Assembly: GCA_003221985.1 (NCBI GenBank)
Contig: QHUQ01000108.1
Location: forward strand, 1 to 7,249
Direction: 5' to 3'
DNA: 7,249 nucleotides
Origin: Gemmatimonadota bacterium
Lineage (GTDB): Bacteria > Gemmatimonadota > Gemmatimonadetes > Gemmatimonadales > GWC2-71-9
In this document: piece after piece, positions 1-6,561 of the stretch
Layout of the letters: the number at the start of each line of letters is the position of its first letter
Numbering within the stretch: the stretch's first letter is position 1
Translations under genes and position numbers: made by a program
The notes under the pieces: generated by a model
The model's input: the letters and a program-made list of their open reading frames with translations, nothing else
The model's database searches: none
Told to the model about the DNA's origin: nothing

Positions 1-1
1 C

Positions 2-394
2 GCGACGGGCTTGCTCAAGTGCTCGAATCTGCCCTATGCCTCGAGCACGCAGACGATCGGGGTCGGGGGCGGAGTCATCAGCGCCGGGCCGCACACCCTC
101 GTGATCCCGCCCGGGGCGCTCCTGGCTCCGACGGCGATCACGATGACGGCGCCGACCGGGCTGGGTGTAAACGCCGTCAAGTTCCAGCCCGAGGGCCTGC
201 GGTTCACCGCGCCGGCCGCGCTCTCGATGAGCTACGCGAACTGCAGCCTGCTCGGGAAGTTGTTGCCGAAGCGGATCGCGTACACGGACGACAAACTCAA
301 CATCCTGTCGTACCTGTTGTCGCTCGACAACCTCTTCTCGAAGCGCGTGACGGGTAAGGTCAATCACTTCTCCGATTACGTGGTCGCGTGGTAA
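2..394 (+). CDS. ZU5-like secreted protein, C-terminal part (5' end outside window)
   Basis: This reading frame is open at the left edge, so only about the last 130 residues are seen and the real start lies upstream. The visible part contains an IGVGGGVISAGPHTLVIPPG segment, then a Pro-Glu-Gly-Leu-Arg-Phe motif and a Leu-Ser-Met-Ser-Tyr strand. This order resembles the ZU5 fold: a Gly-Gly turn, an 'IP.GAL' core and paired beta strands. The ending, HFSDYVVAW, is what I associate with repeated secreted or lipoprotein-like proteins of Gemmatimonadota. Function is unknown; an extracytoplasmic structural or binding role is an inference. Its stop overlaps the next gene's GTG by 7 bases, which suggests one transcript and translational coupling with the HD-GYP gene. 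The first plausible internal start (TTG at 11) is probably not the real start. Confidence 0.75.
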   Translation, partial: ATGLLKCSNLPYASSTQTIGVGGGVISAGPHTLVIPPGALLAPTAITMTAPTGLGVNAVKFQPEGLRFTAPAALSMSYANCSLLGKLLPKRIAYTDDKLNILSYLLSLDNLFSKRVTGKVNHFSDYVVAW

Positions 395-1998
395 ACCGCT
401 CCGCCGCGGATCTGCTGCACGAAGCGCGGAGCCAGGAAAGAGCCGCGTGCATTCCGGAGGCAGTCCGCTGTTACGAAGCAGCCATTTCCACCGCCGAGCG
501 GGCCGGCGAGAAGCCGATTCTCGCCGAGGCACTGCGGCGTCTGGCGGTCGTGCTCCATCACCGCAACGAGTCCGCGCGGGCGCGGGAGCTGTGTAACCGC
601 AGCTACAAAGTCGCGTGCGCGCTCGGTAACGACGTGCTTGCCGCCGAAGCGTTGAACACGATGGGTGGGCTCGCCCTGCGCACCGGCGCCCTGGAGGAAG
701 CCCGCGCCCATTTCCTCCAGGCGCTCGAGCGCGGCGGGCAGGCCCGTGAGCTGCTGGCGCGCGTCGAGGGGAACCTCGGTATCCTCGCGAACATCAAAGG
801 TCAGCTGGTCGAGGCGGTCCGGCACTACGAGCGCGCCGTCGAAGCCTATCGCGCCACGAACGACGAGCACGGCTCGGCGACGGCCTACGTGAATCTCGGC
901 ATCGCCCACACGGACCTGCGGCAGTACGACTGGGCGGACAGCTACTTCAGCAAGAGCTTTGACATCGCCGAGCGTGCCGGGGACGTGTATCTGCAGGGGA
1001 TGTGCCTCGTGAACCATGCCGAAGCGCATTTCCTGCGCGAGCGCTACGACCAGGCGCGCCGCATGGCGGAAGCCGCGCTCGCGATCTTCGATCAGCTCGA
1101 TTCCCTCGCCGACAAGTCCGAAGCCTACAAGATGATCGGGATGGTGTACCGCGACACCGGCCGGCCGGCGCTCGGCGAATCGCGGCTGCGTTCGGCGATC
1201 GAGCTGGCCGTGAGGGCCGGCTCGGTGTTGAACGAAGCGGAGGCGGCGCGCGAGCTGGCGTTGTTGATGCAGATGATGGGTCGCAACCAGGATGCGCTGG
1301 GGTTGCTGAACACCGCGCACCGCCTGTTCCGGCGCCTCGACGCGCGTATCGACCTGGTGCACGTCGGCGGCAAGGTCAGCAAGCTCGAGAGCACATACTT
1401 CGAAGTCGTCCGCGAGTGGGGCCAGTCGATCGAATCGGCGGACAGCTACACGTTCGGTCACTGCGAGCGCGTCGCGCAGCGGGCCCTCGCCGTGGCGCGC
1501 CAGCTCGAGCTCGATGACACCACCCAAACCGGGATCCGCCTCGGCGCCTATCTCCACGACCTGGGCAAGGTGCGCGTGCCGCACGAAGTCCTGAACAAGC
1601 CGGGGCCGCTGACGCGCGAGGAGTTCGAGGTAGTGCAGATGCACCCCATCTGGGGCCTCGAGCTGCTGGCCGCCGTCGAATTCCCGTGGGACTTGAAGCC
1701 GATCATCCGCTGGCACCACGAGCGCTACGACGGCACCGGCTATCCTGACCGCCTGCGGGGCGACGAGATCCCCGTCGCGGCGCAGATCGTGGGGATCGTG
1801 GATGTGTACGATGCGCTCACGACCGCGCGCTCGTATCGGCCCGCGATGTCACACGAGGCCGCGCTGGTGGAGATCGAGAAGTGCCGGAGCTGGTGGTCGG
1901 AACAGGTGTACGCGGCCTTCCTGAACTCTAGAGAAGCAGCGCTTCCACCCGATACGCGTGCACCTTCTTCGCCTTTGGTGACCAGCCAAACACCGTAA
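388..1998 (+). CDS. TPR-repeat HD-GYP domain protein, predicted cyclic dinucleotide phosphodiesterase
   Basis: 536 residues, cytoplasmic, with no signal peptide or membrane segment. Residues about 5-330 are a run of degenerate tetratricopeptide-like helical pairs (for example Ala-x-x-His-x-x-x-Ala-Leu around 106-114 and Tyr-Val-Asn-Leu-Gly near 167-171), probably a protein-binding sensor arm. Residues about 340-512 are an HD-GYP domain with its landmarks intact: His358 in the first helix, His390-Asp391 followed by Gly-Lys394, His419, His443-His444-Glu445, the signature DGTGYP at 448-453 and Asp472. HD-GYP enzymes hydrolyse c-di-GMP and some act on hybrid cGAMP; the substrate here is inferred. 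The GTG start overlaps the upstream stop region by 7 bases and has no clear Shine-Dalgarno, which fits coupled translation. The last ~22 residues (515-536, rich in Pro, Ser and Thr) lie outside the domain and are read across the end of the convergent cyclase gene. Confidence 0.93.
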   Translation: MVNRSAADLLHEARSQERAACIPEAVRCYEAAISTAERAGEKPILAEALRRLAVVLHHRNESARARELCNRSYKVACALGNDVLAAEALNTMGGLALRTGALEEARAHFLQALERGGQARELLARVEGNLGILANIKGQLVEAVRHYERAVEAYRATNDEHGSATAYVNLGIAHTDLRQYDWADSYFSKSFDIAERAGDVYLQGMCLVNHAEAHFLRERYDQARRMAEAALAIFDQLDSLADKSEAYKMIGMVYRDTGRPALGESRLRSAIELAVRAGSVLNEAEAARELALLMQMMGRNQDALGLLNTAHRLFRRLDARIDLVHVGGKVSKLESTYFEVVREWGQSIESADSYTFGHCERVAQRALAVARQLELDDTTQTGIRLGAYLHDLGKVRVPHEVLNKPGPLTREEFEVVQMHPIWGLELLAAVEFPWDLKPIIRWHHERYDGTGYPDRLRGDEIPVAAQIVGIVDVYDALTTARSYRPAMSHEAALVEIEKCRSWWSEQVYAAFLNSREAALPPDTRAPSSPLVTSQTP

Positions 1999-3022
1999 AC
2001 CTGCCGTCTTGCGAAGCGACCAGCGCGAGCGAGTCGCGCTGCTCGTGCACGAATTGCGCTGCCGACAGATGTCGCGTTCCGCCCAGCTCCGACGCATGGA
2101 CCGTGACCGGCGTGTGACCGAGGATCGGTTCCCGCACCAGCACGTCCCCCACGAATGGGCCGGACTCCGTCCGCCCGATCTTCGCGCCGAACGCCAGCAC
2201 GTCCCAGCGGTCGCTCAACACGACGGCGCCGTCTACGGCGGTCAGCCCGCCGATCGCGTCCGTGGCGTCCTTGAAGGCGCCATCGCGCGTCCCGTTGCGA
2301 ACCAGGTCGCCGAGTTTCGAGAACGGCGGGGCAACGGTGTAGGGAACCGAGACGATCGACTTGCGCCACGACGCCGTGTCGTGCGGCACCACCAGCAGCG
2401 AGCCGCCGTGGCCGTGTGCGCGCATCGAGAGCGCGAGCGGCAGTAAGACATTTTGGGAACTCACCGAATCGAAACCCAGCAGCATACTGACGAACTCCGG
2501 GCACTCCGACGCCAGGGTCCCTTCGGCGTCGACGATCTTGATCTGCTCGCCCTCGAGTACCGCGACGTTGGCGAACTTGCCCTCCGGATCGGCGCGCCGG
2601 TGTTTGATCACGAGCAACCCGGGCTCGATCACCTCCACGACGAAGCAGAGCGGCGGGATCGTGCGCGTGGCGCCCCACACCGCCAGATCCCCGCCATTTT
2701 TCCAGACGCCCAGGTGAATGCCGGGGCGTTCGACGGCAGGGGCGAGCTTCGTGAGGTTGGTGGGGTCGAGCGGCATCGGCCGTTCCACGAGCAGCGCGGT
2801 GCCGGCGGCCTCGGGCGGCAGATACGCCAGCGAGATTGTCGGCTCGCGGCCTTCTTCGCGCCGCAGGCTCGCCCAGAAGGCGGCGTTGATGATGCGCTCT
2901 ATCGTGGCGGCATCGGGCGCGGGCACCTCACCGGGAATGCCCGCCCGCTGCATGTGGCGCCGAAAGTGTTGCGCGACGGTTTCGGCGACGGCGTGAGCCG
3001 GCGGGTAAGGGACGCGCTCCAT
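1928..3022 (-). CDS. DACNV sensor domain + DisA_N-like diadenylate cyclase homologue
   Basis: 364 residues, soluble. Residues about 36-75 carry a segment Ala-Ala-Phe-Trp-Ala-Ser-Leu-Arg-Arg-Glu-Glu-Gly-Arg, which matches the N-terminal sensor domain called DACNV, found fused to diadenylate cyclase domains. Residues about 215-350 resemble the DisA_N fold: Asp264-Gly265-Ala266 (the DGA motif), then Gly314-Gly-Thr-Arg-His318-Leu-Ser-Ala, then LALVASQDGRFTVFGW. DAC enzymes condense two ATP into c-di-AMP. The canonical second motif is RHR; here its third residue is Leu319, so activity or substrate cannot be taken for granted. The ATG at 3022 is the only possible start, because an in-frame TAG lies at 3032-3034 with three sense codons between. 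The Shine-Dalgarno is weak. The gene shares a divergent promoter region with the membrane protein gene at 3085 and overlaps the HD-GYP gene tail to tail by 71 bp. The domain call is strong; catalysis is inferred. Confidence 0.85.
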   Translation of the reverse strand: MERVPYPPAHAVAETVAQHFRRHMQRAGIPGEVPAPDAATIERIINAAFWASLRREEGREPTISLAYLPPEAAGTALLVERPMPLDPTNLTKLAPAVERPGIHLGVWKNGGDLAVWGATRTIPPLCFVVEVIEPGLLVIKHRRADPEGKFANVAVLEGEQIKIVDAEGTLASECPEFVSMLLGFDSVSSQNVLLPLALSMRAHGHGGSLLVVPHDTASWRKSIVSVPYTVAPPFSKLGDLVRNGTRDGAFKDATDAIGGLTAVDGAVVLSDRWDVLAFGAKIGRTESGPFVGDVLVREPILGHTPVTVHASELGGTRHLSAAQFVHEQRDSLALVASQDGRFTVFGWSPKAKKVHAYRVEALLL

Positions 3023-3084
3023 GGCTTGAAGCTACTCAACGTCTAGAGATTTGTACCTTTAGGCCCCAAATCGGGAGACTCTCA
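3023..3084. promoter_or_regulatory. Divergent promoter region between cyclase homologue and membrane protein genes
   Basis: This 62-bp gap separates two genes that start in opposite directions, so it must hold at least one promoter if each gene is transcribed independently. It is AT-richer than its flanks. The plus strand has TTTGTACCTTT at 3050-3060 with a TTGAAG at 3026-3031, and the minus strand has a TACAAA at 3050-3055 as a possible -10. None matches a consensus well. GGGAG at 3073-3077 is a good Shine-Dalgarno for the plus gene, 7 bases before its ATG. Confidence 0.4.
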
Positions 3085-3591
3085 ATGTTGATGCTCGTCC
3101 TACGGTTCACCCACGTTGTCTCCGGCGCCTTATGGGTCGGGATGTTCGCGTTCATGACGTTCTTCCTCATGCCGGCGTTCGGAGAGGCCGGTCCGGACGG
3201 CGCGAAGGTGCAGGCAGCGCTCGCCAAGCGCCGCATTCCTGTCATCATGCCCCTGATCGCCCTCATCACGCTTGTTTCCGGAATGTGGCTGTTCCAGCGG
3301 CTGTCGGGTGGCGCGGCGGGCGCGTTCCTGAAGACGCCGGTTGGTCTCGCCTTCGGGCTGGGAGGGCTCGCAGCCCTGCTCGCATTTGTGGTTGGAATCG
3401 GCCTGGGGCGGCCCGTGATGATGCGCAGCATGAAGCTCGCGGCATCGCTGCCCGCCGCGTCACCGACCGATCGGCCGTTGATGATGGCCGAGATGCAGCG
3501 CCTCAAGGACCGGTCGGCAGCCCTGAACCGCGTGGTCATGGTGCTGCTGCTGTTCGCGCTCGGCGCGATGGCGGTCGCGCGCTACTTGTGA
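3085..3591 (+). CDS. Four-helix integral membrane protein, CopD/DUF2269-like
   Basis: 168 residues with four hydrophobic segments at about 10-32, 52-71, 84-108 and 147-166, so an inner-membrane protein. The opening Arg-Phe-Thr-His10-Val-Val-Ser-Gly-Ala-Leu-Trp-Val-Gly is the pattern seen at the start of CopD-like and DUF2269-like proteins, where a His in the first helix may bind haem or metal in related families. No other catalytic signature is visible and the function is unknown. The ATG at 3085 is supported by GGGAG seven bases upstream and is preferred over the in-frame ATG two codons later. The gene ends 4 bp before the stop of the convergent lipoprotein gene, with no recognisable terminator between them. 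Family assignment is moderate; the membrane topology is clear. Confidence 0.75.
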   Translation: MLMLVLRFTHVVSGALWVGMFAFMTFFLMPAFGEAGPDGAKVQAALAKRRIPVIMPLIALITLVSGMWLFQRLSGGAAGAFLKTPVGLAFGLGGLAALLAFVVGIGLGRPVMMRSMKLAASLPAASPTDRPLMMAEMQRLKDRSAALNRVVMVLLLFALGAMAVARYL

Positions 3592-3595
3592 GCTC

Positions 3596-4630
3596 TCAAA
3601 GGATCAGGAGGTCGTTCAGCCGAAAACCCAGATTCCCGGCCGCGGCCAAGATCTCGGCCACGGCCTGGAGATCGTTCTGCGATAGCGCTCCCCCGCCGGG
3701 GCGACTCCACTGACCGCCGGCGGCATTGTAGGTCGCGATGTCCCGGCCGTTCAACGTGATCGTGAAACCGCCCGTCACGACCGACCCATCCTGGTTGACG
3801 ATGCCTGTGACAGTTGCGACCTCGGCACCGAACTGAAAACGGTAATCGAGCGTGCTTCGATACGAAGTTTCCGAAAGGAATTCGATCGTGGCCGTCAGGC
3901 GGACGTGCGCGTTCTCGGCGTTGATGTCAAAGGTCAACTCTTCCGAGACGACGGTGGCGGTGCCACTCAGGGTCAGGCCGAAGTCCAGGCGCCGCGAGCC
4001 GTCGCTGACGAAGCCGACCATGGTGAAACTGCTTGTCGCCGTATCGACGGCGATCGTATAGTCCACGTACCTCGTGCCACTGGCGACGACGACGATGTGC
4101 AGTTTCTCGAGGCTCGGAGTGCTTTCGTCCTTGAAGTCGGCGTACCCGATTTCCTGGAGGGGAGTTGCCGGGAGGCCTGTGCCGCCGAGCGCGTAGAGGA
4201 TGAACCGCACGCCGTTGGCCGGCGCTCCCGCTCGCGTCGTGGCCTCGTACGTTCCACTCACCGCATTCCACTCGTAGGTCTTGCCGAGGATCTCGGGCGG
4301 CAAGAACATCGCGGACCCCGCCACGCTGCGCCGGTCGAGCGTGTGACGGAGGAAAGAAACGGCTGGCTGGATGCCCGGTCCTGCTTGTACGGCACTCATC
4401 GCCGCGCGCAGGTCGCTGAGCGAAGCGCTCGCCACCGGTGTGAAACCAGCCGCAAGCCGGAAGCTCAGGAACGTTGGCGTGTCGAACGGATCGTCGAGCG
4501 CCTCCAGCTTGGCGGCGGTGGCCGCCGGATTGCTGTTGCGCGGGCCGGTCCCGTCGCCGCCGCATGCCGCGGCCAGCAACATGATGCCGAGCCCGCCTGC
4601 GAGCGCGAAGTTTCTTTGCATTGGCGACAT
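3596..4630 (-). CDS. Predicted lipoprotein of unknown function (CGGDGTGP N-terminus)
   Basis: 344 residues. The N-terminus has Arg6, a hydrophobic stretch at 8-22 and Ala-Ala-Ala-Cys23, followed by Gly-Gly-Asp-Gly-Thr-Gly-Pro, a lipoprotein start I recognise as very common in Gemmatimonadota. Lipidation at Cys23 is predicted, although the -3 position is Ala rather than the usual Leu. The mature protein is Ser/Thr/Gly rich and alternates short hydrophobic strands (for example Tyr-Val-Asp-Tyr-Thr-Ile-Ala-Val near 193-200), so probably beta-rich. I recognise no named domain. A GAGGT Shine-Dalgarno on the minus strand, 5 bases before the ATG at 4630, decides this start over the ATG at codon 4. 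It is the last gene of a three-gene minus-strand operon, starting 3 bp after the stop of the preceding gene; its own stop is 4 bp from the convergent gene. Confidence 0.82.
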   Translation of the reverse strand: MSPMQRNFALAGGLGIMLLAAACGGDGTGPRNSNPAATAAKLEALDDPFDTPTFLSFRLAAGFTPVASASLSDLRAAMSAVQAGPGIQPAVSFLRHTLDRRSVAGSAMFLPPEILGKTYEWNAVSGTYEATTRAGAPANGVRFILYALGGTGLPATPLQEIGYADFKDESTPSLEKLHIVVVASGTRYVDYTIAVDTATSSFTMVGFVSDGSRRLDFGLTLSGTATVVSEELTFDINAENAHVRLTATIEFLSETSYRSTLDYRFQFGAEVATVTGIVNQDGSVVTGGFTITLNGRDIATYNAAGGQWSRPGGGALSQNDLQAVAEILAAAGNLGFRLNDLLIL

Positions 4631-4633
4631 GGT

Positions 4634-5740
4634 CTACCTCGAGTTGCGGGTTGGTTCGAATCTCCACTGCAGCCAGGCTTCGACCGGCTTTTCATCTTTC
4701 TGCGCCGGGTCCCAGCGGAGGCTTCGAGCTCGCTCGAGGGCGGCGTCGTTGAACGTCGCTAAGTTGGACGGGACGAAGACGCGGGCTTCGAGTGTCCGGC
4801 CGTCCCGGGACACCTTGAGCAGCAGGATCGCGGGGCGCGGAGTCACAGGAGCGTTGGCTGGCACCAGGACGGAGGTGGCGCCCCAGGGGATCGGCCGGGT
4901 GTCGTAGCAAATGTTGTCCGCGTTATAGTCCGGGCCGTATTCCTCGCACGACTCCGCGCGCTCGCCGGCGGGGTCGGAGGCCGCCAGCGTGTCGTGTCCT
5001 GTGGGCACTCTCGCCGGGTTGGGCTTCAGGCCTTTGAAGAGATCGGTTTCTGTAGACATTGACAGCAAACCCGGCACACCGACCACGCCCCACATCCGCC
5101 AGTCCCCGTTCCGCCGTTCAATCCCCAGCGTGCCGGGATCGCCGTCTTCCCAGTCCGACCAACCCTGGGGAGAGGTGCTGTAGGAGCGTGCGGGCGTCTC
5201 CTTGAACGTGACCGTGCCGCGGTAGTCCGCTCCGTTGAGCCGCTGGGCTTGCGAAAGCTGTTGTGACTTGATGGTGAACGTGAGTTCCTGAAACTGTCTG
5301 TACAGCGGGTCCGAGTCCTGGTGCTGCGTCGTCCACCCATCTCGCCCCTGCACCCAATGCGAATCGATCGCTGCGCGGATGTAGGCGCTGGCCGCGCGGT
5401 CGGCTGCGGTTGGCGCAACCTGCGCGCGGGCGGCACCACTGGCCGCCAACTTCGTGCACACCATCGTCTCGCCCATGAAGGGTGTCTGGAGTGCACTGCC
5501 CTTGCGCGTGAAGACGACACTTGGCGAGCCCGGTGCGGTCACCGAGATCTTGTCGCCGTCGACCGTGTATTGGCCCCGCACCTCCGACATCGTCAGCGTC
5601 GTGATGTAGACCACGCCCGTACCCCTGAAGTCGAGCTCGTACAGACACTCATCGCCTCCGTACTTGCCCGACAGGCTTTGGGCAAGCGCGGGGGTTCCCC
5701 AGGCGATGGCGACGAGCGACAGCATCATGGGAGCCTTCAC
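4634..5740 (-). CDS. Secreted protein with C-terminal TonB-C-like domain
   Basis: 368 residues. A Sec signal peptide is clear: Lys2, hydrophobic stretch 4-16, and Ala-Leu-Ala20 before Gln21. Residues 22-98 form a small beta-rich unit (Gly-Lys-Tyr...Gly-Gln-Tyr-Thr-Val-Asp-Gly-Asp-Lys-Ile) with Cys32 and Cys95 possibly disulphide-paired. The middle (about 112-235) is unrecognised, rich in Trp and aromatic residues. Residues about 296-363 resemble the TonB C-terminal domain: Pro-Arg-Pro-Ala-Ile-Leu-Leu-Leu-Lys-Val-Ser-Arg-Asp-Gly, then Phe-Asn-Asp-Ala-Ala-Leu, then Leu-Arg-Trp-Asp-Pro-Ala and a closing Trp-Arg-Phe. There is no membrane anchor beyond the signal peptide, so it is not a standard TonB; a periplasmic adaptor role is a guess. 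The GTG start at 5740 overlaps the upstream stop by 4 bases (GTGA) and is preferred over nearby in-frame ATGs because it keeps the positively charged n-region. Confidence 0.75.
   Translation of the reverse strand: MKAPMMLSLVAIAWGTPALAQSLSGKYGGDECLYELDFRGTGVVYITTLTMSEVRGQYTVDGDKISVTAPGSPSVVFTRKGSALQTPFMGETMVCTKLAASGAARAQVAPTAADRAASAYIRAAIDSHWVQGRDGWTTQHQDSDPLYRQFQELTFTIKSQQLSQAQRLNGADYRGTVTFKETPARSYSTSPQGWSDWEDGDPGTLGIERRNGDWRMWGVVGVPGLLSMSTETDLFKGLKPNPARVPTGHDTLAASDPAGERAESCEEYGPDYNADNICYDTRPIPWGATSVLVPANAPVTPRPAILLLKVSRDGRTLEARVFVPSNLATFNDAALERARSLRWDPAQKDEKPVEAWLQWRFEPTRNSR
4636..4640 (-). promoter_or_regulatory. Shine-Dalgarno GAGGT for lipoprotein gene, overlapping upstream stop
   Basis: On the minus strand GAGGT lies 5 bases before the ATG at 4630 and shares its last base with the TAG stop of the preceding gene. 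This places the lipoprotein start at 4630 rather than at codon 4 and implies termination-coupled re-initiation. Confidence 0.6.
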
Positions 5741-6267
5741 CGAGCACTCGCCAGGCTCGGGGTCGGTGCTACGGGTGCCACGCGGCGCGGGAGTCTGAGG
5801 ACCACGGTGCCAGCGATTTTGTCATGCCAGGCCTGGGAGTTCTTGTCGAAGATGGCCCAGAAGTAACCGAGACCGCTGAAGGCACCACTGATGAACCTGC
5901 CGACGATCTCGCGCACGAACATCTTCCCGAAGCCGGGGACGGTTCCCGTTTGGTAATCGACGACCTGCAGCCCCATCAGCTTCTTGCCGGGGGTCACGCC
6001 TTTGGGTAGCAGGCTCAAGAACCAAACCGCGTAGGCGATCGGAAGAACAATCGCAGCGATCGTGCCCATATCCTTGGAAATGGACGCGATGATCCATACG
6101 GCCAGCGCGTAGAGCACGACCGGGATCATGACGTCGAGGACCAAAGCCACCCAGCGGCGGAACAGATTCGCCTTCTTTCCCTGTCCGGACGACGGCACGA
6201 AATCGCTGCACCAGGAACAGAACACGGAATCCGGGACGATCTCTTTCTTGCAGCCGGGACAGTTCAT
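5737..6267 (-). CDS. Zinc-ribbon RDD family membrane protein
   Basis: 176 residues. A zinc ribbon occupies the N-terminus (Cys3-x2-Cys6 and Cys17-x2-Cys20), followed by an RDD domain. RDD landmarks are Arg37-Arg38-Trp-Val-Ala-Leu-Val-Leu-Asp45, Gly-Val-Thr-Pro-Gly-Lys-Lys near 90-96 with Gly-Leu-Gln-Val-Val-Asp after it, Arg119, and Asp141...Gln145-Ala-Trp-His148-Asp149-Lys with Gly153-Thr154 near the end. Three hydrophobic segments lie at about 41-63, 68-88 and 118-140. RDD proteins are integral membrane proteins of mostly unknown role; some are linked to ion transport, which cannot be assigned here. The ATG at 6267 has AGAGG five bases upstream on the minus strand. It is the first gene of the operon, its stop overlapping the next start by 4 bases. 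The Pro/Ala-rich tail after residue 159 is probably disordered. Confidence 0.88.
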   Translation of the reverse strand: MNCPGCKKEIVPDSVFCSWCSDFVPSSGQGKKANLFRRWVALVLDVMIPVVLYALAVWIIASISKDMGTIAAIVLPIAYAVWFLSLLPKGVTPGKKLMGLQVVDYQTGTVPGFGKMFVREIVGRFISGAFSGLGYFWAIFDKNSQAWHDKIAGTVVLRLPRRVAPVAPTPSLASAR

Positions 6268-6320
6268 ACGAACCTCTGGAAATGGGAGGGAGTGGAACGG
6301 AGGTATAGGGATTGGTCACA

Positions 6321-6347
6321 GCGCTGCGGAACTCGGCGCTGCGAACT
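6321..6347. repeat. Imperfect tandem repeat GCGCTGCGgAACT, 15-bp step
   Basis: GCGCTGCGGAACT at 6321-6333 is repeated as GCGCTGCGAACT at 6336-6347, differing by one G. The copies lie 15 bp apart, about 55-80 bp upstream of the RDD gene start and overlapping the place where its -35 region would be. A binding site with two direct half-sites is possible; chance in GC-rich DNA is not excluded. Confidence 0.35.
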
Positions 6348-6374
6348 GCAGATTTGGCGCGCTGCCTCAATCAG

Positions 6375-6420
6375 AAAAAAAAGAACCGGACATGTGGGTT
6401 TTCCCCACTCAGCCGGTTTC
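6375..6420 (-). terminator. Intrinsic terminator on the minus strand with no gene upstream of it
   Basis: Read on the minus strand, a hairpin at 6420-6383 has an outer stem of CCGG plus flanking A/T pairs, an unpaired 4x4 internal loop, and an inner stem GTGGG/CCCAC around a short A-rich loop. It is followed immediately by eight T residues (6382-6375). Hairpin plus U-tract is the standard intrinsic terminator form. The only minus-strand gene nearby starts about 108 bases further downstream, so it would end either a short RNA begun in 6430-6640 or the leader of the RDD operon. Confidence 0.6.
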
Positions 6421-6432
6421 GCGATTTGCTCC

Positions 6433-6474
6433 CCCCGAGGCATTGGCGAACCACGACGACGTCGCGCCTTGGGG
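6433..6474. other. Stable stem-loop, possible structured RNA element
   Basis: CCCCGAGGC at 6433-6441 pairs with GCCTTGGGG at 6466-6474 (nine pairs, one G-U if read on the plus strand, one A-C mismatch on the minus strand). An inner stem GCGA/TCGC follows after a 4-base bulge, with a 12-base loop. No T-run follows on the plus strand. On the minus strand it stands just before the terminator hairpin. It could be part of a leader or small RNA; I recognise no named RNA family. Confidence 0.35.
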
Positions 6475-6561
6475 ATCAAAGCATCTGAGTGTGTTCCAAT
6501 GTGCAGCAGGGACGGTCGGGCGCTAGGTCGTGTGGCATAACCTTGCGTGTCGAGCTGGCGA

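Noticed and set aside
376..1719. 447-residue open frame on the minus strand opposite the HD-GYP gene
   Set aside because: It lies wholly antisense to a gene with complete domain motifs, has Arg/Val/Leu-rich composition typical of GC-rich shadow frames, and shows no recognisable domain.
1740..2678. 312-residue minus-strand frame across the HD-GYP end and the cyclase gene
   Set aside because: It is a shifted frame of the cyclase homologue, Arg/Gly/Ala-rich with no domain; the real frame carries the DACNV and DGA/GTRH motifs.
2453..3046. 197-residue plus-strand frame opposite the cyclase gene
   Set aside because: Antisense shadow with no ribosome site or recognisable motif.
1926..3048. Two TCTAGA sites flanking the cyclase gene as possible element ends
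   Set aside because: Six-base palindromes; surrounding sequences do not match each other and there is no target duplication or inverted repeat.
3905..4762. 285-residue plus-strand frame opposite the lipoprotein gene
   Set aside because: Antisense to a gene with a clear lipoprotein signal and Shine-Dalgarno; composition is that of a shadow frame.
6374..6480. Possible c-di-GMP-I riboswitch on the minus strand, prompted by GCAAATCGCGAAACC
   Set aside because: The conserved GCAAA...GAAA...CGCAAAGCC order and the paired helices of that riboswitch are not present; only a superficial resemblance remains.
6264..6540. Short frames on both strands of the intergenic region (71 and 82 residues)
   Set aside because: No ribosome site, no domain, and they run through the terminator hairpin and poly-A/T tract.
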